From the NCBI GenBank assembly GCA_002356435.2, contig AP018040.2, positions 1,364,001 through 1,428,000 of the forward strand: a DNA stretch of 64,000 bases. The letters are read 5' to 3'. Source of the stretch: Petrimonas sp. IBARAKI (GTDB lineage: Bacteria; Bacteroidota; Bacteroidia; Bacteroidales; Dysgonomonadaceae). Each line of letters starts with the position of its first letter. The first letter of the stretch is position 1. The position numbers and the translations under genes are program-made. Below, piece by piece: positions 34,654-43,963 of the stretch. Under the pieces are notes generated by a model that did not search any database, was not told the origin of the DNA, and worked only from the letters and a program-made list of their open reading frames with translations.

Positions 34654-36636
34654 TTAATCGTTCATCGAAATCAGGAATTCTTCGTTGTTTGATGTTCTTT
34701 TCAGCCGGTTGAGCAGGAATTCCATTGCTTCTGTCGAGTTCATGTCCGACAAGAAATTGCGCAATACCCACATCCGGTTAAGCGTTTCTTCGGAAAGTAA
34801 CAGGTCGTCACGACGGGTGCTGGATGCAATGATGTCCACCGCCGGGAAAACTCGTTTGTTGGATAGTTTTCTATCGAGTTGGAGTTCCATATTGCCCGTA
34901 CCCTTAAATTCCTCAAAAATAACATCGTCCATTTTTGAACCGGTTTCGGTAAGAGCAGTAGCGATGATGGTCAGTGATCCGCCATTCTCAATGTTTCTTG
35001 CCGCTCCAAAAAAACGTTTGGGCTTTTGTAATGCGTTGGCATCCACTCCTCCCGACAACACTTTCCCTGATGCCGGCTGAACCGTGTTATATGCCCGTGC
35101 GAGGCGTGTGATAGAATCGAGCAGAATAACAACATCGTGTCCGCATTCTACTAAGCGGCGTGCTTTGTTGAGAACAATGTCGGCAATTTTTACATGTCGT
35201 TCTGCCGGTTCATCAAATGTAGACGCAATTACTTCTGCGTTAACGCTGCGCTCCATATCGGTAACTTCTTCGGGGCGCTCGTCAATGAGCAGAATAATCA
35301 TATATACTTCGGGATGATTGGCTGCAATAGCATTGGCAATATCCTTGAGCAACATGGTCTTACCCGTTTTGGGCTGAGCGACAATCAGGCCTCGTTGTCC
35401 CTTGCCGATGGGCGAAAACATGTCGACTACCCTGCACGACAGATTATCATTATACCCCTTGGTGAGGTTGAATTTCTGATCCGGAAACAACGGTTTCAGG
35501 TGGTCGAAAGGTACACGGTCGCGTACTTCCTCAGGCTTTCTTCCGTTTATCTTGTCTACTTTTACCAGAGGAAAGAATTTTTCTCCTTCTTTTGGCGGAC
35601 GGATCGGACCCTCTACCACATCCCCTGTCTTCAGGCCAAACAGGCGGATCTGAGATTGGGAAACATAAATGTCGTCCGGTGAAGACATGTAGTTATAGTC
35701 CGAAGAACGCAAGAAGCCATAGCCGTCACTCATGATCTCCAATACACCCGATGCATTCAAAATTCCTTCGAATTCGTAAGCAGGTTCCTTTTGCTGTACA
35801 ACGGTTTGTTGCTGATTTATATTCTTGCTTTGTTGCGGTTGCTGCTGGCGGGGCTGGATAGGTGCTGGAGTAATAAGTTCTTGCAAAAGAGATGCTTTCT
35901 TTTCAATAACAACCGGTTTTTCCATCACTTCTGTTTTGAGAGCATCTTCTATGGGTTCCTCAGGAACGACCGGTGGTAAAGTTACCGGTGGAACCTGTGA
36001 GATTCGTTCTCTTTCACGGTGTTTGGATGAACGAAAGACAAGCTGTGTCGGTTTTACGGGAGGAGTAGGTGTCGCTTCAGCTTTTGGCTGATCCACCGGA
36101 GCACTATCCGTTACAACCGCATCCGGAATGATTGCAGGATGTGCGGAAACTACGACAGCGTGCTGTTTTGGTTCCTGTTTTTTAACTTCATGCGGTTTGT
36201 TTGTACTTTGAACTTGCTTGTTGTTTTGGACAGGGTTTTCTTTTGGAACCCGGGTTAGAGTTTTTACCTCCGGTTTTGGCTTTTCTTGTTCCTTCTCCTT
36301 CTCCTTCTCCTTCTCCTTTTCCTTTTCCTTTTCCTTTTCCTTTACTTCTACTTCTGTTACAGGCTTTCTATCTTTCTCTGCTGGGCGGCCTGTCTCTGCT
36401 TTGACTTCTTGCTTCTGCGTGTTGTTTTTGTTCTCAATTGTTTTTCTCCCGTTATTTGGTCTGGGATGCGGGGCTGGGCTCAGATTTTTTGTTCCGGCGA
36501 TAGCTTGCTCATCAAGGATTTTGTAGATTAACTCTTCTTTTTTATACGCATCGGGTCTTCGTATACCCATTTCTTTGGCAAGAGCTCGTAATTCTGTGGT
36601 TAGCTTTTCGTTAAGCTCAATAATGTTATAAGCCAT
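34654..36636 (-). CDS. rho: transcription termination factor Rho with long low-complexity insertion
   Basis: Hexameric RNA helicase that ends transcription. 660 residues against about 420 in E. coli. Residues 1-48 are the Rho_N helical domain; about 50-285 is a disordered Lys/Glu/Pro/Gln-rich insertion, including an almost pure Lys-Glu run at about 99-118; the RNA-binding cold-shock domain spans about 286-365; the ATPase has Walker A Q-P-K-T-G-K-T (421-427) and Walker B V-I-L-L-D (503-507). Such insertions are known in Bacteroidota Rho and can promote phase separation or extra RNA binding. The gene has a leader of about 180 bases and a hairpin terminator. Confidence 0.95.
   Translation of the reverse strand: MAYNIIELNEKLTTELRALAKEMGIRRPDAYKKEELIYKILDEQAIAGTKNLSPAPHPRPNNGRKTIENKNNTQKQEVKAETGRPAEKDRKPVTEVEVKEKEKEKEKEKEKEKEKEQEKPKPEVKTLTRVPKENPVQNNKQVQSTNKPHEVKKQEPKQHAVVVSAHPAIIPDAVVTDSAPVDQPKAEATPTPPVKPTQLVFRSSKHRERERISQVPPVTLPPVVPEEPIEDALKTEVMEKPVVIEKKASLLQELITPAPIQPRQQQPQQSKNINQQQTVVQQKEPAYEFEGILNASGVLEIMSDGYGFLRSSDYNYMSSPDDIYVSQSQIRLFGLKTGDVVEGPIRPPKEGEKFFPLVKVDKINGRKPEEVRDRVPFDHLKPLFPDQKFNLTKGYNDNLSCRVVDMFSPIGKGQRGLIVAQPKTGKTMLLKDIANAIAANHPEVYMIILLIDERPEEVTDMERSVNAEVIASTFDEPAERHVKIADIVLNKARRLVECGHDVVILLDSITRLARAYNTVQPASGKVLSGGVDANALQKPKRFFGAARNIENGGSLTIIATALTETGSKMDDVIFEEFKGTGNMELQLDRKLSNKRVFPAVDIIASSTRRDDLLLSEETLNRMWVLRNFLSDMNSTEAMEFLLNRLKRTSNNEEFLISMND
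36291..36343. repeat. hexanucleotide repeat inside rho coding for Lys-Glu
   Basis: About nine copies of CTCCTT, later CTTTTC-type units (plus strand), encoding the (Lys-Glu)n run of Rho. Two variants of the unit occur in blocks, AAGGAG then AAGGAA on the coding strand, as expected from slippage expansion. The unit is a multiple of three, so changes in copy number would keep the frame. Confidence 0.75.
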
Positions 36637-36821
36637 TTAATTATTTGTTAAAAAAACGTTTAGGTTTTATATTTTAATGATTGAAACTGAGTTTTTATAT
36701 ATAATGTTTGAAGGAAACAAGGCTATTCCGAACAATGATTAAAAAACTCAATATGGTTTTATTTTGAATTGTTGAGTGAATATCCGTAGAATATATTCAC
36801 TTATCTTTGAAGATTCTGGTG

Positions 36822-36829
36822 CAAAGGTA
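36822..36829 (-). promoter_or_regulatory. -7 box of rho
   Basis: Minus-strand TACCTTTG, exact TAnnTTTG match, 186 bases ahead of the rho ATG. It implies an untranslated leader of about 180 bases, suited to autoregulation by Rho itself. Confidence 0.5.
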
Positions 36830-36913
36830 ATGTTTTTTTTGAAAACAAAGGAAAAAGGAAGATATATTTTTACTAAAAATTCCCATTAAGCAGTTCGCCA
36901 ACAGGAATTTTTT

Positions 36914-37963
36914 TCATTTTATCTGCATGTTCAACTTATTGGATGTGTTTCTTCGACGTTCTATTTCATTTTTAAACAGGAGCGACCGCCGTCTTTCCAA
37001 CGAACCGCTTGTGGTTGATTGCAGAAAGAGGTCGACTGCTAAGACGGCCCACTTATACGCGCTGTCCATATCATCAAGCATTTCGTAACCCAGTGCTATA
37101 TTGTGTGCAGCTTTTGCCTGGTTTAGCTTGTTTTTTTCCTTTGTGTAAAATTCGTTCCATTTTTCAATGGCATTGAACCACTGATTATTCTTGGCAAAGA
37201 CTTCTCCTTCACGCATCCTGGAACTCATTTGTGTGTAGTACCAGCGGTCTTGATTCTCCCAGTGCGGCGAAAATACTTTCGTCATTTTTTCCGCTGCAAA
37301 CACGGCAAGCTGTTTCATTGCTTCTTCTTGTGAAGGGACAATCAAGTCGGCGTAAGCACGGCCGTCATGAATATCATATCCTTCCCATTTCATGCTGTCG
37401 GTAAACTGAACCACCGGGATTTTACCTTCCATCGATGGGAGATACACACGAATTACCGATTGTATTCTCCCGGTTAAACCAGCATAATTGTACCCTTCCT
37501 GTCGGAAAAAGTCGGTTCTGTCGGTTTGTAAAATCAGTTTGTCCAGCGATATGATTGCGTCAGTGGTAGTTGCATTCCGCAGTTCATGCATCGTTTCGGG
37601 CGTTATGGGAACTTCCTGCCAGAAATCATTATCACTTCTCAGCGGTTTCTGGTAATATTTAACAGCATTAAAATACTCTTCTTCACCCAAAAATTGAGAC
37701 AATGCTTCCGTATAAAAAATAGCCACACTGTCCGCAGATACTTTTATTCTGTCGGATTGCTTTTTTCCCAGTCTTTTGATGTTATGTCCAATTTCATCAG
37801 GCTGCTGAACCACGTTGTTTACCACCAATACCGACTTCACTTCCGTTGGAAGAGTAACCTGCGCCGGTTCGCGCGTCTCGATAGACATGTACTGAATACC
37901 GGCACAATTACTGAAAAACAGGATGGAAAAAAACAATATACCAGAGAAAACTAAATGTTTCAT
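36914..37963 (-). CDS. DUF6340-family lipoprotein with TPR-like C-terminus
   Basis: 349 residues from the ATG at 37963 (a TTG two codons upstream is less likely). Signal peptide with lipobox F-S-N-C, then the family's I-E-T-R-E-P-A-Q-V-T-L-P start and a V-K-S-V-L-V-V-N-N strand. Residues about 240-335 are helical and read like two TPR hairpins (A-K-N-N-Q-W-F-N-A-I-E-K-W and the L-G-Y-E-M-L-D-D helix). Likely an inner-leaflet outer-membrane lipoprotein. Function unknown. A -7 box lies at 38010-38017. Confidence 0.78.
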   Translation of the reverse strand: MKHLVFSGILFFSILFFSNCAGIQYMSIETREPAQVTLPTEVKSVLVVNNVVQQPDEIGHNIKRLGKKQSDRIKVSADSVAIFYTEALSQFLGEEEYFNAVKYYQKPLRSDNDFWQEVPITPETMHELRNATTTDAIISLDKLILQTDRTDFFRQEGYNYAGLTGRIQSVIRVYLPSMEGKIPVVQFTDSMKWEGYDIHDGRAYADLIVPSQEEAMKQLAVFAAEKMTKVFSPHWENQDRWYYTQMSSRMREGEVFAKNNQWFNAIEKWNEFYTKEKNKLNQAKAAHNIALGYEMLDDMDSAYKWAVLAVDLFLQSTTSGSLERRRSLLFKNEIERRRNTSNKLNMQIK

Positions 37964-38009
37964 AGACAAATTTGGTCTGAATAGGTTGAGATTTTATGAG
38001 TCAAAATTA

Positions 38010-38017
38010 CAAATTTA
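38010..38017 (-). promoter_or_regulatory. -7 box of the DUF6340 gene
   Basis: Minus-strand TAAATTTG, exact TAnnTTTG match, 46 bases before the ATG at 37963. Confidence 0.5.
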
Positions 38018-38355
38018 TTTAGAAATTGTTTTGTATTTTACGAATGATATGATTTTGTTTTATTCTTTTATGTTGTTTTTTACTTTTTTATACCGCTGAA
38101 CTTTCATTTTTTTTAAACCACTTTCCATTACGATGCGAAATAAAAATTAAACACCATTAAAAAAATGACATGAAAGATCAAATAGCTTATTTTAAACCGA
38201 TTCAAGAATTCAACGGCTGCGATTATTGGATACAAAAGAAAGAAATAGGTTTAATGATGTTTGTATTGGATTTAATTTTTACACAAAAAACACTTTTTTG
38301 TGCAATTTTTTCGATAGTTGTTTCAAATTTTGTTGGTGAAGCTGAATTCTTTCTG
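38018..38355. other. 338-bp AT-rich intergenic stretch between DUF6340 and etfB
   Basis: No convincing gene. A 62-codon open frame from an ATG at 38170 has no recognisable motif, no promoter and an AT-driven composition, so it is not called. The one clear structure is a perfect 9-base inverted repeat CACAAAAAA/TTTTTTGTG with a CAC loop at 38282-38302, which could be a weak hairpin. Confidence 0.5.
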
Positions 38356-38363
38356 TAAATTTG
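38356..38363 (+). promoter_or_regulatory. -7 box of the etfBA operon
   Basis: TAAATTTG, exact TAnnTTTG match, 35 bases before the etfB start; a TTTTG at 38328-38332 is a possible, slightly distant -33 element. Confidence 0.55.
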
Positions 38364-38398
38364 CCGTCTCCAAAAGAACATAAATAAACATATAGGAA

Positions 38399-39271
38399 AT
38401 GGCATTTAACATTATTGTGTTGGCAAAGCAGGTTCCCGATACGCGCAACGTTGGGAAAGATGCGATGAAAGCCGACGGAACAGTTAACAGAGGAGCGCTG
38501 CCGGCTATTTTTAATCCGGAAGATTTGAATGCGTTGGAGCAAGCTCTTGGAATCAAAGATCAATATCCCGGGACAAAGATTACCGTACTAACCATGGGGC
38601 CTGCCCGCGCTGCAGAAATCCTTCGGGAAGGATTATTCAGAGGTGCTGACGACGGTGTGCTTCTAACGGATCGTGCTTTTGCCGGCGCTGACACTTTGGC
38701 TACATCTTATGCCTTGTCGATGGCCGTTAAGCAGATGGGTAATTTTGATATGATTATCTCCGGCCGGCAAGCTATAGATGGCGATACTGCGCAGGTTGGG
38801 CCACAGGTGGCAGAAAAGCTGGGCATTCCTCAAATTACGTATGCTGAGGCAATCGAGAGCATCGATAAGAAGAAAATCCGCGTGAAACGTCGTCTCGAAA
38901 ATGGGGTAGAGGTAGTGGAAGCCCCCCTGCCGTTATTGGTCACTGTAAACGGATCGGCCAGGATTTGCCGTCCGCGTAACGCAAAATTTCTGCAAAAATA
39001 CAAACACGCTAAAACCGTTACCGAACGTCAAACTGAAAATATCGATTATATCGATTTGTACAATGCACGCCCATACCTCAATTTAACGGAATGGAGTGTC
39101 GCTGATGTAAATGCTGATCCGGTTCAATGCGGATTATCGGGTTCTCCAACCAAAGTAAAGAAAATAGAGAACGTTGTATTTCAGGCAAAGGAAAGCAAAC
39201 GACTGACCGATGACGATACCGAACTGGAAGACTTGATAAAAGAATTAATAGCTAATCACACAATTGGTTAA
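38399..39271 (+). CDS. etfB: electron transfer flavoprotein subunit beta
   Basis: Beta subunit of the FAD/AMP-binding heterodimer that takes electrons from acyl-CoA dehydrogenases. 290 residues with the family start (I-V-L-A-K-Q-V-P-D-T), the D-G-T-V-N-R-G-A-L-P-A-I-F-N-P-E-D segment and the signature around V-K-R-R-L-E-N-G-V-E. First gene of etfB-etfA-acyl-CoA dehydrogenase. The close operon setting fits a role in fatty- or branched-acid oxidation, or in butyryl-CoA-type bifurcation. Confidence 0.94.
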   Translation: MAFNIIVLAKQVPDTRNVGKDAMKADGTVNRGALPAIFNPEDLNALEQALGIKDQYPGTKITVLTMGPARAAEILREGLFRGADDGVLLTDRAFAGADTLATSYALSMAVKQMGNFDMIISGRQAIDGDTAQVGPQVAEKLGIPQITYAEAIESIDKKKIRVKRRLENGVEVVEAPLPLLVTVNGSARICRPRNAKFLQKYKHAKTVTERQTENIDYIDLYNARPYLNLTEWSVADVNADPVQCGLSGSPTKVKKIENVVFQAKESKRLTDDDTELEDLIKELIANHTIG

Positions 39272-39275
39272 AACA

Positions 39276-40295
39276 ATGAATAACGTATTCGTATACCTCG
39301 AAATAGAAGACGGCACGGTTGCAGAAGTGAGCCTGGAACTACTTACCAAGGGACGCACTCTGGCCAGCCAGCTGGGTTGCAGACTCGAAGCTATTGCCGC
39401 AGGAGACAAGCTCGACACCATTGAGAAACAGGTTTTTCCATACGGTGCAGATGTTCTCCATATTTTTAAAGACAAACGCTTGTCGCCATATACTACCTTG
39501 CCGCACACATCCATCCTGGTGAATCTGTTCAAAAAAGAAAAACCGCAAATTTGCCTGATGGGGGCTACCATCATCGGGCGTGATTTGGGCCCGCGCGTAT
39601 CATCGGCATTAGGAAGCGGCTTAACGGCCGATTGCACATCGCTTGAAATTGGCGATCACGAAGAGAAAAAAGTGGGCAAAGTTTACGAAAACCTGCTTTA
39701 TCAGATTCGTCCAGCTTTCGGTGGAAATATTGTAGCGTGGATCATCAATCCCGACCATCGTCCGCAAATGGCGACTGTTCGCGAAGGTGTGATGAAAAAG
39801 GAAATTGCCGATCCGAATTACAAAGGGACGGTGGTAGAGCACGATGTGAAAGACTATGTTTCTCCGGATGATTTTGTGGTTTCCATCATCGACCGTCACG
39901 TGGAAAAATCGAAAGTCAATATCAAAAATTCGCCCATCATTATATCCGGGGGATACGGTGTAGGTTCGAAAGAAAATTTTCAGTTGTTGTATGATTTGGC
40001 AAATGTTTTGGGAGCTGAAGTAGGGGCATCACGTGCCGCCGTTGATGCCGGATATGCCGAACACGAACGTCAAATCGGACAGACCGGTGTTACCGTACGC
40101 CCTAAACTGTATATCGCTTGCGGTATTTCGGGACAGATTCAACACATTGCCGGAATGCAAGAGAGTTCGCTGATCATTTCCATCAATAACGACCCTAGTG
40201 CCCCCATTAATGCTATTGCTGATTACGTCATTACCGGCGATATCGAAAAGGTAATTCCGAAATTGATCAAGTATTATAAGAAAAATTCAAAATAA
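39276..40295 (+). CDS. etfA: electron transfer flavoprotein subunit alpha
   Basis: Alpha subunit carrying the main FAD. 339 residues from the ATG at 39276, 4 bases after etfB; a longer start at 39264 would overlap etfB and is not preferred. The C-terminal FAD domain shows G-G-Y-G-V-G-S-K-E-N-F near 228, S-R-A-A-V-D-A-G-Y near 255, Q-I-G-Q-T-G-V-T-V-R-P-K-L-Y near 271 and the G-I-S-G-Q-I-Q-H motif near 288. Works with the upstream beta subunit and the downstream dehydrogenase. Confidence 0.95.
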   Translation: MNNVFVYLEIEDGTVAEVSLELLTKGRTLASQLGCRLEAIAAGDKLDTIEKQVFPYGADVLHIFKDKRLSPYTTLPHTSILVNLFKKEKPQICLMGATIIGRDLGPRVSSALGSGLTADCTSLEIGDHEEKKVGKVYENLLYQIRPAFGGNIVAWIINPDHRPQMATVREGVMKKEIADPNYKGTVVEHDVKDYVSPDDFVVSIIDRHVEKSKVNIKNSPIIISGGYGVGSKENFQLLYDLANVLGAEVGASRAAVDAGYAEHERQIGQTGVTVRPKLYIACGISGQIQHIAGMQESSLIISINNDPSAPINAIADYVITGDIEKVIPKLIKYYKKNSK

Positions 40296-40301
40296 GAAGA
40301 A

Positions 40302-42020
40302 ATGGCAAACTTTTATACCGACACGCCGCAATTCAGACACTATCTGAACCATCCACTGATGAAACGAATTGTGGAACTCAAAGAAAGAAATTACGCAGAT
40401 AAATATACTTACGATTACGCTCCGATGGATTTTGAAGACGCTATGGACAGCTACGACAAAATTCTGGAAGTAGTGGGCGAGATTTGCGGTGATATTATCG
40501 AACCGAATGCCGAAACGGTAGACCACAGCGGACCAACAGTGGCCGACGGACGAGTAACGTATGCTACACCTACCCAAGAGAACCTGGAGGCCCTGAACAA
40601 GGCCGAACTGATGGGGATGGCTTTTCCAAGACGTTTTGGAGGATTGAATTTTCCTATGGTGCCTTACATGATTTCAGCCGATATCGTGAGCAGGGCGGAT
40701 GCCAGTTTCCAAAATATCTGGATGTTGCAAGACTGTGGCGAAACAATTTACGAGTTTGCTTCGGACGAGCAAAAAAACGAATACCTGCCGAGGGTTGCCA
40801 AAGGGGAGACCATGTCGATGGACCTGACCGAACCCGATGCCGGTTCGGATTTGCAAGCCGTGATGCTGAAAGCATCGTATAACGAAAAGGAAGGGCAGTG
40901 GTACCTGAACGGAGTGAAACGATTTATTACCAACGGGGATGCCGATATTCATCTGGTGCTGGCCCGTTCGGAAGAGGGAACAAAAGATGCACGCGGTTTA
41001 TCGATGTATGTTTACGACAAAAACAGCGGAGGCGTAACCGTACGCCGTATTGAAAATAAAATGGGTATAAAAGGGGCGCCAACCTGCGAGCTGGTTTTTA
41101 AAAATGCCAAAGCCGAGTTAGTGGGTTCGCGCCGGATGGGACTGATCAAGTACGTCATGTCGTTGATGAACGGTGCCCGCCTGGGTATCATGGCTCAATC
41201 GGTAGGAATATCCGAAGCTGCTTGTCGCGAAGCGTACAACTACGCACTGGAACGCCGTCAGTTTGGGAAAGCCATTATCGAGATGCCACCTGTTTTCGAG
41301 ATGCTAGCCAACATGCGCGCTAAAACCGATGCGTCACGTACCATACTTTACGAAACCTGTCGTTTTGTGGATATGTATAAGATATTGGAAGATATTTCCA
41401 GAGAGCGCAAACTTACTCCTGAAGAACGTGACGAAATGAAGTACTATTCGCGGCTGGCGGATGCTTTCACGCCGCTTGGAAAAGGAATGACCAGTGAATA
41501 TGCGAACCAGAATGCCTATGATGCCATTCAGATACACGGTGGATCCGGGTACATGAAAGACTATAAGTGTGAAAGGCTATATCGTGATGCCCGTATTACC
41601 AATATTTACGAGGGTACTACGCAATTGCAGGTCGTTGCCGCCATTCGACACGTCACCACAGGAACTTACCTGAACCGGATCAGGGAATATGAGGCTATGC
41701 CCGTATTGCCGGAATTGGAGCCGTTAAAGCGTACATTATCGAAAATGGCGCAGATGTACGAAAAATTGGTTGAAATTGTTACCGCACCCAAGGACGAAGA
41801 ATACCTCGATTTTCATGCGCGCCGTTTGGTTGAAAGTGCCGGACACGTGATTATGGGACACCTCCTCTTGCAGGATGCCAACAAAGAACCCGAAATGTTC
41901 CGTCGCAGTGCCGAGGTTTATATCCATTACGGACAAATTGAAGTAGTGAAGAACTATAACTTTGTTACCAAATCTCGAATCGAAGACCTGGGTTATTATA
42001 AACCGGCTTTAAGCGAATAA
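40302..42020 (+). CDS. acyl-CoA dehydrogenase
   Basis: FAD enzyme that introduces the alpha-beta double bond in acyl-CoA and passes electrons to Etf. 572 residues, longer than the standard 380 because of an N-terminal segment and a C-terminal helical extension of about 120 residues, as in the Bacteroidota and VLCAD-like forms. Seen are M-D-L-T-E-P-D-A-G-S-D (FAD/substrate loop, about 167-177), Y-A-L-E-R-R-Q-F-G-K and I-H-G-G-S-G-Y, and the catalytic-base region N-I-Y-E-G-T-T-Q. It starts 6 bases after etfA and ends the operon at a strong terminator. Chain length preference is unknown. Confidence 0.93.
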   Translation: MANFYTDTPQFRHYLNHPLMKRIVELKERNYADKYTYDYAPMDFEDAMDSYDKILEVVGEICGDIIEPNAETVDHSGPTVADGRVTYATPTQENLEALNKAELMGMAFPRRFGGLNFPMVPYMISADIVSRADASFQNIWMLQDCGETIYEFASDEQKNEYLPRVAKGETMSMDLTEPDAGSDLQAVMLKASYNEKEGQWYLNGVKRFITNGDADIHLVLARSEEGTKDARGLSMYVYDKNSGGVTVRRIENKMGIKGAPTCELVFKNAKAELVGSRRMGLIKYVMSLMNGARLGIMAQSVGISEAACREAYNYALERRQFGKAIIEMPPVFEMLANMRAKTDASRTILYETCRFVDMYKILEDISRERKLTPEERDEMKYYSRLADAFTPLGKGMTSEYANQNAYDAIQIHGGSGYMKDYKCERLYRDARITNIYEGTTQLQVVAAIRHVTTGTYLNRIREYEAMPVLPELEPLKRTLSKMAQMYEKLVEIVTAPKDEEYLDFHARRLVESAGHVIMGHLLLQDANKEPEMFRRSAEVYIHYGQIEVVKNYNFVTKSRIEDLGYYKPALSE

Positions 42021-42044
42021 AAGTTACTTTTCAGGTAATTGCGA

Positions 42045-42076
42045 AACGGAAAGAATTGAACCTTTCCGTTTTTTTT
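42045..42076 (+). terminator. intrinsic terminator after the etf/ACAD operon
   Basis: Perfect 9-base stem AACGGAAAG (42045-42053) and CTTTCCGTT (42062-42070) with an 8-base loop, followed by a run of eight T residues from 42069. It lies 25 bases past the dehydrogenase stop codon. Confidence 0.85.
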
Positions 42077-42217
42077 AACATTCAATTTTTGTTTATTATG
42101 AAAATTGTAATTTTCTTTGTTCAACTCATATTAACAAATTCTTTTTTTAAAATTATCTGCCTATCGGAGTGACATTACTCAACTAATTTAAAAATAAATC
42201 GTTTAATAGTTTTAGTA

Positions 42218-42811
42218 ATGGAGGTTCTTTTGTCGATGACCGACGAGGAGTTGGTCGTTTCTTACGCCGAAGGTAACAATTGTGCATTTGAGATTCTTCT
42301 CTCCCGTCACAAACAATCCCTTTTCAGTTACATCCTCTATAGGGTTCGCAATCGTGATCTGGCTGACGATATTTTTCAGGACACGTTCATCAAGGCTATT
42401 CTCACGATAAAGCAGGGCAGGTATACCGAGAACGGTAAATTTCGTGCCTGGATAACACGCATTGCACACAACTTGATTGTCGATTGTTTTCGTCAGGAAC
42501 GGAACGAGAATACGGTCTCAAACGATGAATACGAGTTTGACCTGTTCAACAATTTCAGGCTCTGTGAGGATAACATTGAGGTAACTATGGTAAAAGCGCA
42601 GGTGTTTGATGATGTGAGGAGGCTGGTTGAATACCTGCCGGACAAGCAACGTGAAGTATTGAATATGCGTTATTATCAGGAACTTAGTTTTAAAGAGATT
42701 GCCGATAAAACCGGTGTGAGCATCAACACCGCATTGGGGAGAATGCGATATGCTATTTTGAATATGCGTAAAATAGCAGACGATAACCGAATGATATTAT
42801 CGATGAGCTAG
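42218..42811 (+). CDS. ECF-type RNA polymerase sigma factor
   Basis: 197 residues with sigma region 2 (about 25-92, including D-L-A-D-D-I-F-Q-D-T-F-I-K-A and F-R-A-W-I-T-R-I-A-H-N) and region 4 (about 135-190, L-P-D-K-Q-R-E-V-L-N-M-R-Y-Y and the helix-turn-helix S-F-K-E-I-A-D-K-T-G-V-S). No anti-sigma gene is beside it; the next gene is over 1 kb away and opposite, so it stands alone between two terminators. Start at 42218; an ATG six codons later is possible. Target promoters unknown. Confidence 0.9.
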   Translation: MEVLLSMTDEELVVSYAEGNNCAFEILLSRHKQSLFSYILYRVRNRDLADDIFQDTFIKAILTIKQGRYTENGKFRAWITRIAHNLIVDCFRQERNENTVSNDEYEFDLFNNFRLCEDNIEVTMVKAQVFDDVRRLVEYLPDKQREVLNMRYYQELSFKEIADKTGVSINTALGRMRYAILNMRKIADDNRMILSMS

Positions 42812-42834
42812 GTCTTCAGGACAAACGTATACAA

Positions 42835-42872
42835 ACAAAAAAAGACCGGTATTTAAGCCGGCCTTTTTTGTT
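42835..42872. terminator. intrinsic terminator after the sigma factor gene
   Basis: A-run, then CCGG (42846-42849), 8-base loop, CCGG (42858-42861), then a T-run; the A and T runs extend the stem with one mismatch, so the hairpin can work in both directions. It lies 24 bases after the stop codon. Confidence 0.75.
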
Positions 42873-43963
42873 TAGGAAGGAGTTCTAAGTATCCTATACA
42901 CAACTGTACTTCAACTTATCCTGTAGAATCTGTCTTCAGACTGTCCAAACGGGAAGTTTAATTTCGGAATGTAGATTATACTTCAAAACATGAATACAAC
43001 CTAAAGCGTCAGAAACAGTGTGAAACCATAAATGCAACCCTAAGTTGTTGATTAGCCTCTTTTTGAAATTGTTGTATCAAAAGTCAACAAATAGCGTCTT
43101 CAAACTTCGAAGCACAAAAAGAAAACCGGTCAGTTTGGAATGGTATTACCAAAAAACCGATCTCTTGATCCGTCTTTTTCAAAACGGTAATTCCGAAAGA
43201 TCTGAAAAACACGTCGATGCCTGTGTGCAACTTTTTCTGTTTTCTGCCTCACGGAAGTAAATATCCATAAGGTTTGAAACGGGAACAAACGAGGGTGAAG
43301 TGGTTTGTTTCCAAACCTGTGTTGTAGCCTGAATGCTTCAATTCTTTAACAACCATCTTGTGGGAGACACTTAACGGTTGAATGGGTAAAAACCCACAGA
43401 ATATGCTCATCCAATCCGGAACAAATTTTTCAAAATTTCTTTCAAATCATTTTTCCCGATTCGTTAAACACGTTCATTTCTCGTCTTGACATTGCAAACC
43501 CGGGAAGTTCATCCCGAGCATCGTCCGTAAAATTCTACAAAATCATTTATCGCGCTTGTGCTCTACTTTACATTCTGTCCAGATTCGATGTGAATCTTTC
43601 GGGATGCTCTGCAGAAAGCCCGGTAAATGGGTTGGAATACGAGGATTACGACCGGATTTCGTTGCAAAAGCATTCTTTTGGAAGGCCTTTATCAAGGAAA
43701 TGTTACAAGTTGCGTCGAATTGTGGTGCTACACATCCTGCCGATCCTAATCTTTTTATTGTGTACAAAATGCCAAAGAACTCCTCATATTTTTTTGTACG
43801 ATTTTCGTACTAAAATTTTCCTGAATGTTGAGTATCGCAAATATACAATATTACATAAATACGGTGCAAATTTTTTTCTTCATAATTATAAACAACTTCT
43901 AAACAGGTTTTCAACAAGTTGTTAACAGTAGTTTGATTGTTTATAATCAGCCAGTAAGGTTAT
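42873..43963. other. 1.09-kb stretch without a convincing gene
   Basis: Several open frames of 60-111 codons occur on both strands (for example 43045-43260 and 43590-43925 plus, 43543-43767 minus), but they overlap each other, have no family I recognise, and lack promoter boxes. The last 120 bases before the lolE stop are very AT-rich. The stretch might hold small RNA genes or be a degraded gene; I see no repeat array, tRNA or IS end. Confidence 0.5.

Noticed and set aside
36201-36531. Plus-strand frames rich in Phe, Ser and Leu opposite rho
   Set aside because: They are antisense images of the Lys-Glu/Pro-rich insertion of rho; low complexity keeps all frames open.
38170-38358. 62-codon frame upstream of etfB
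   Set aside because: It overlaps the etfB promoter and a hairpin, and looks like AT-driven chance; no motif seen.
43543-43925. Three overlapping short frames, 74-111 codons, on both strands
   Set aside because: Mutually overlapping, no promoter, no recognisable family; kept only as a note on an unexplained stretch.
43905-43930. TTTTCAACA and TTGTTAACA as DnaA boxes of an origin
   Set aside because: Each departs from the DnaA box consensus, there is no cluster of true boxes or neighbouring dnaA, so an origin is not supported.
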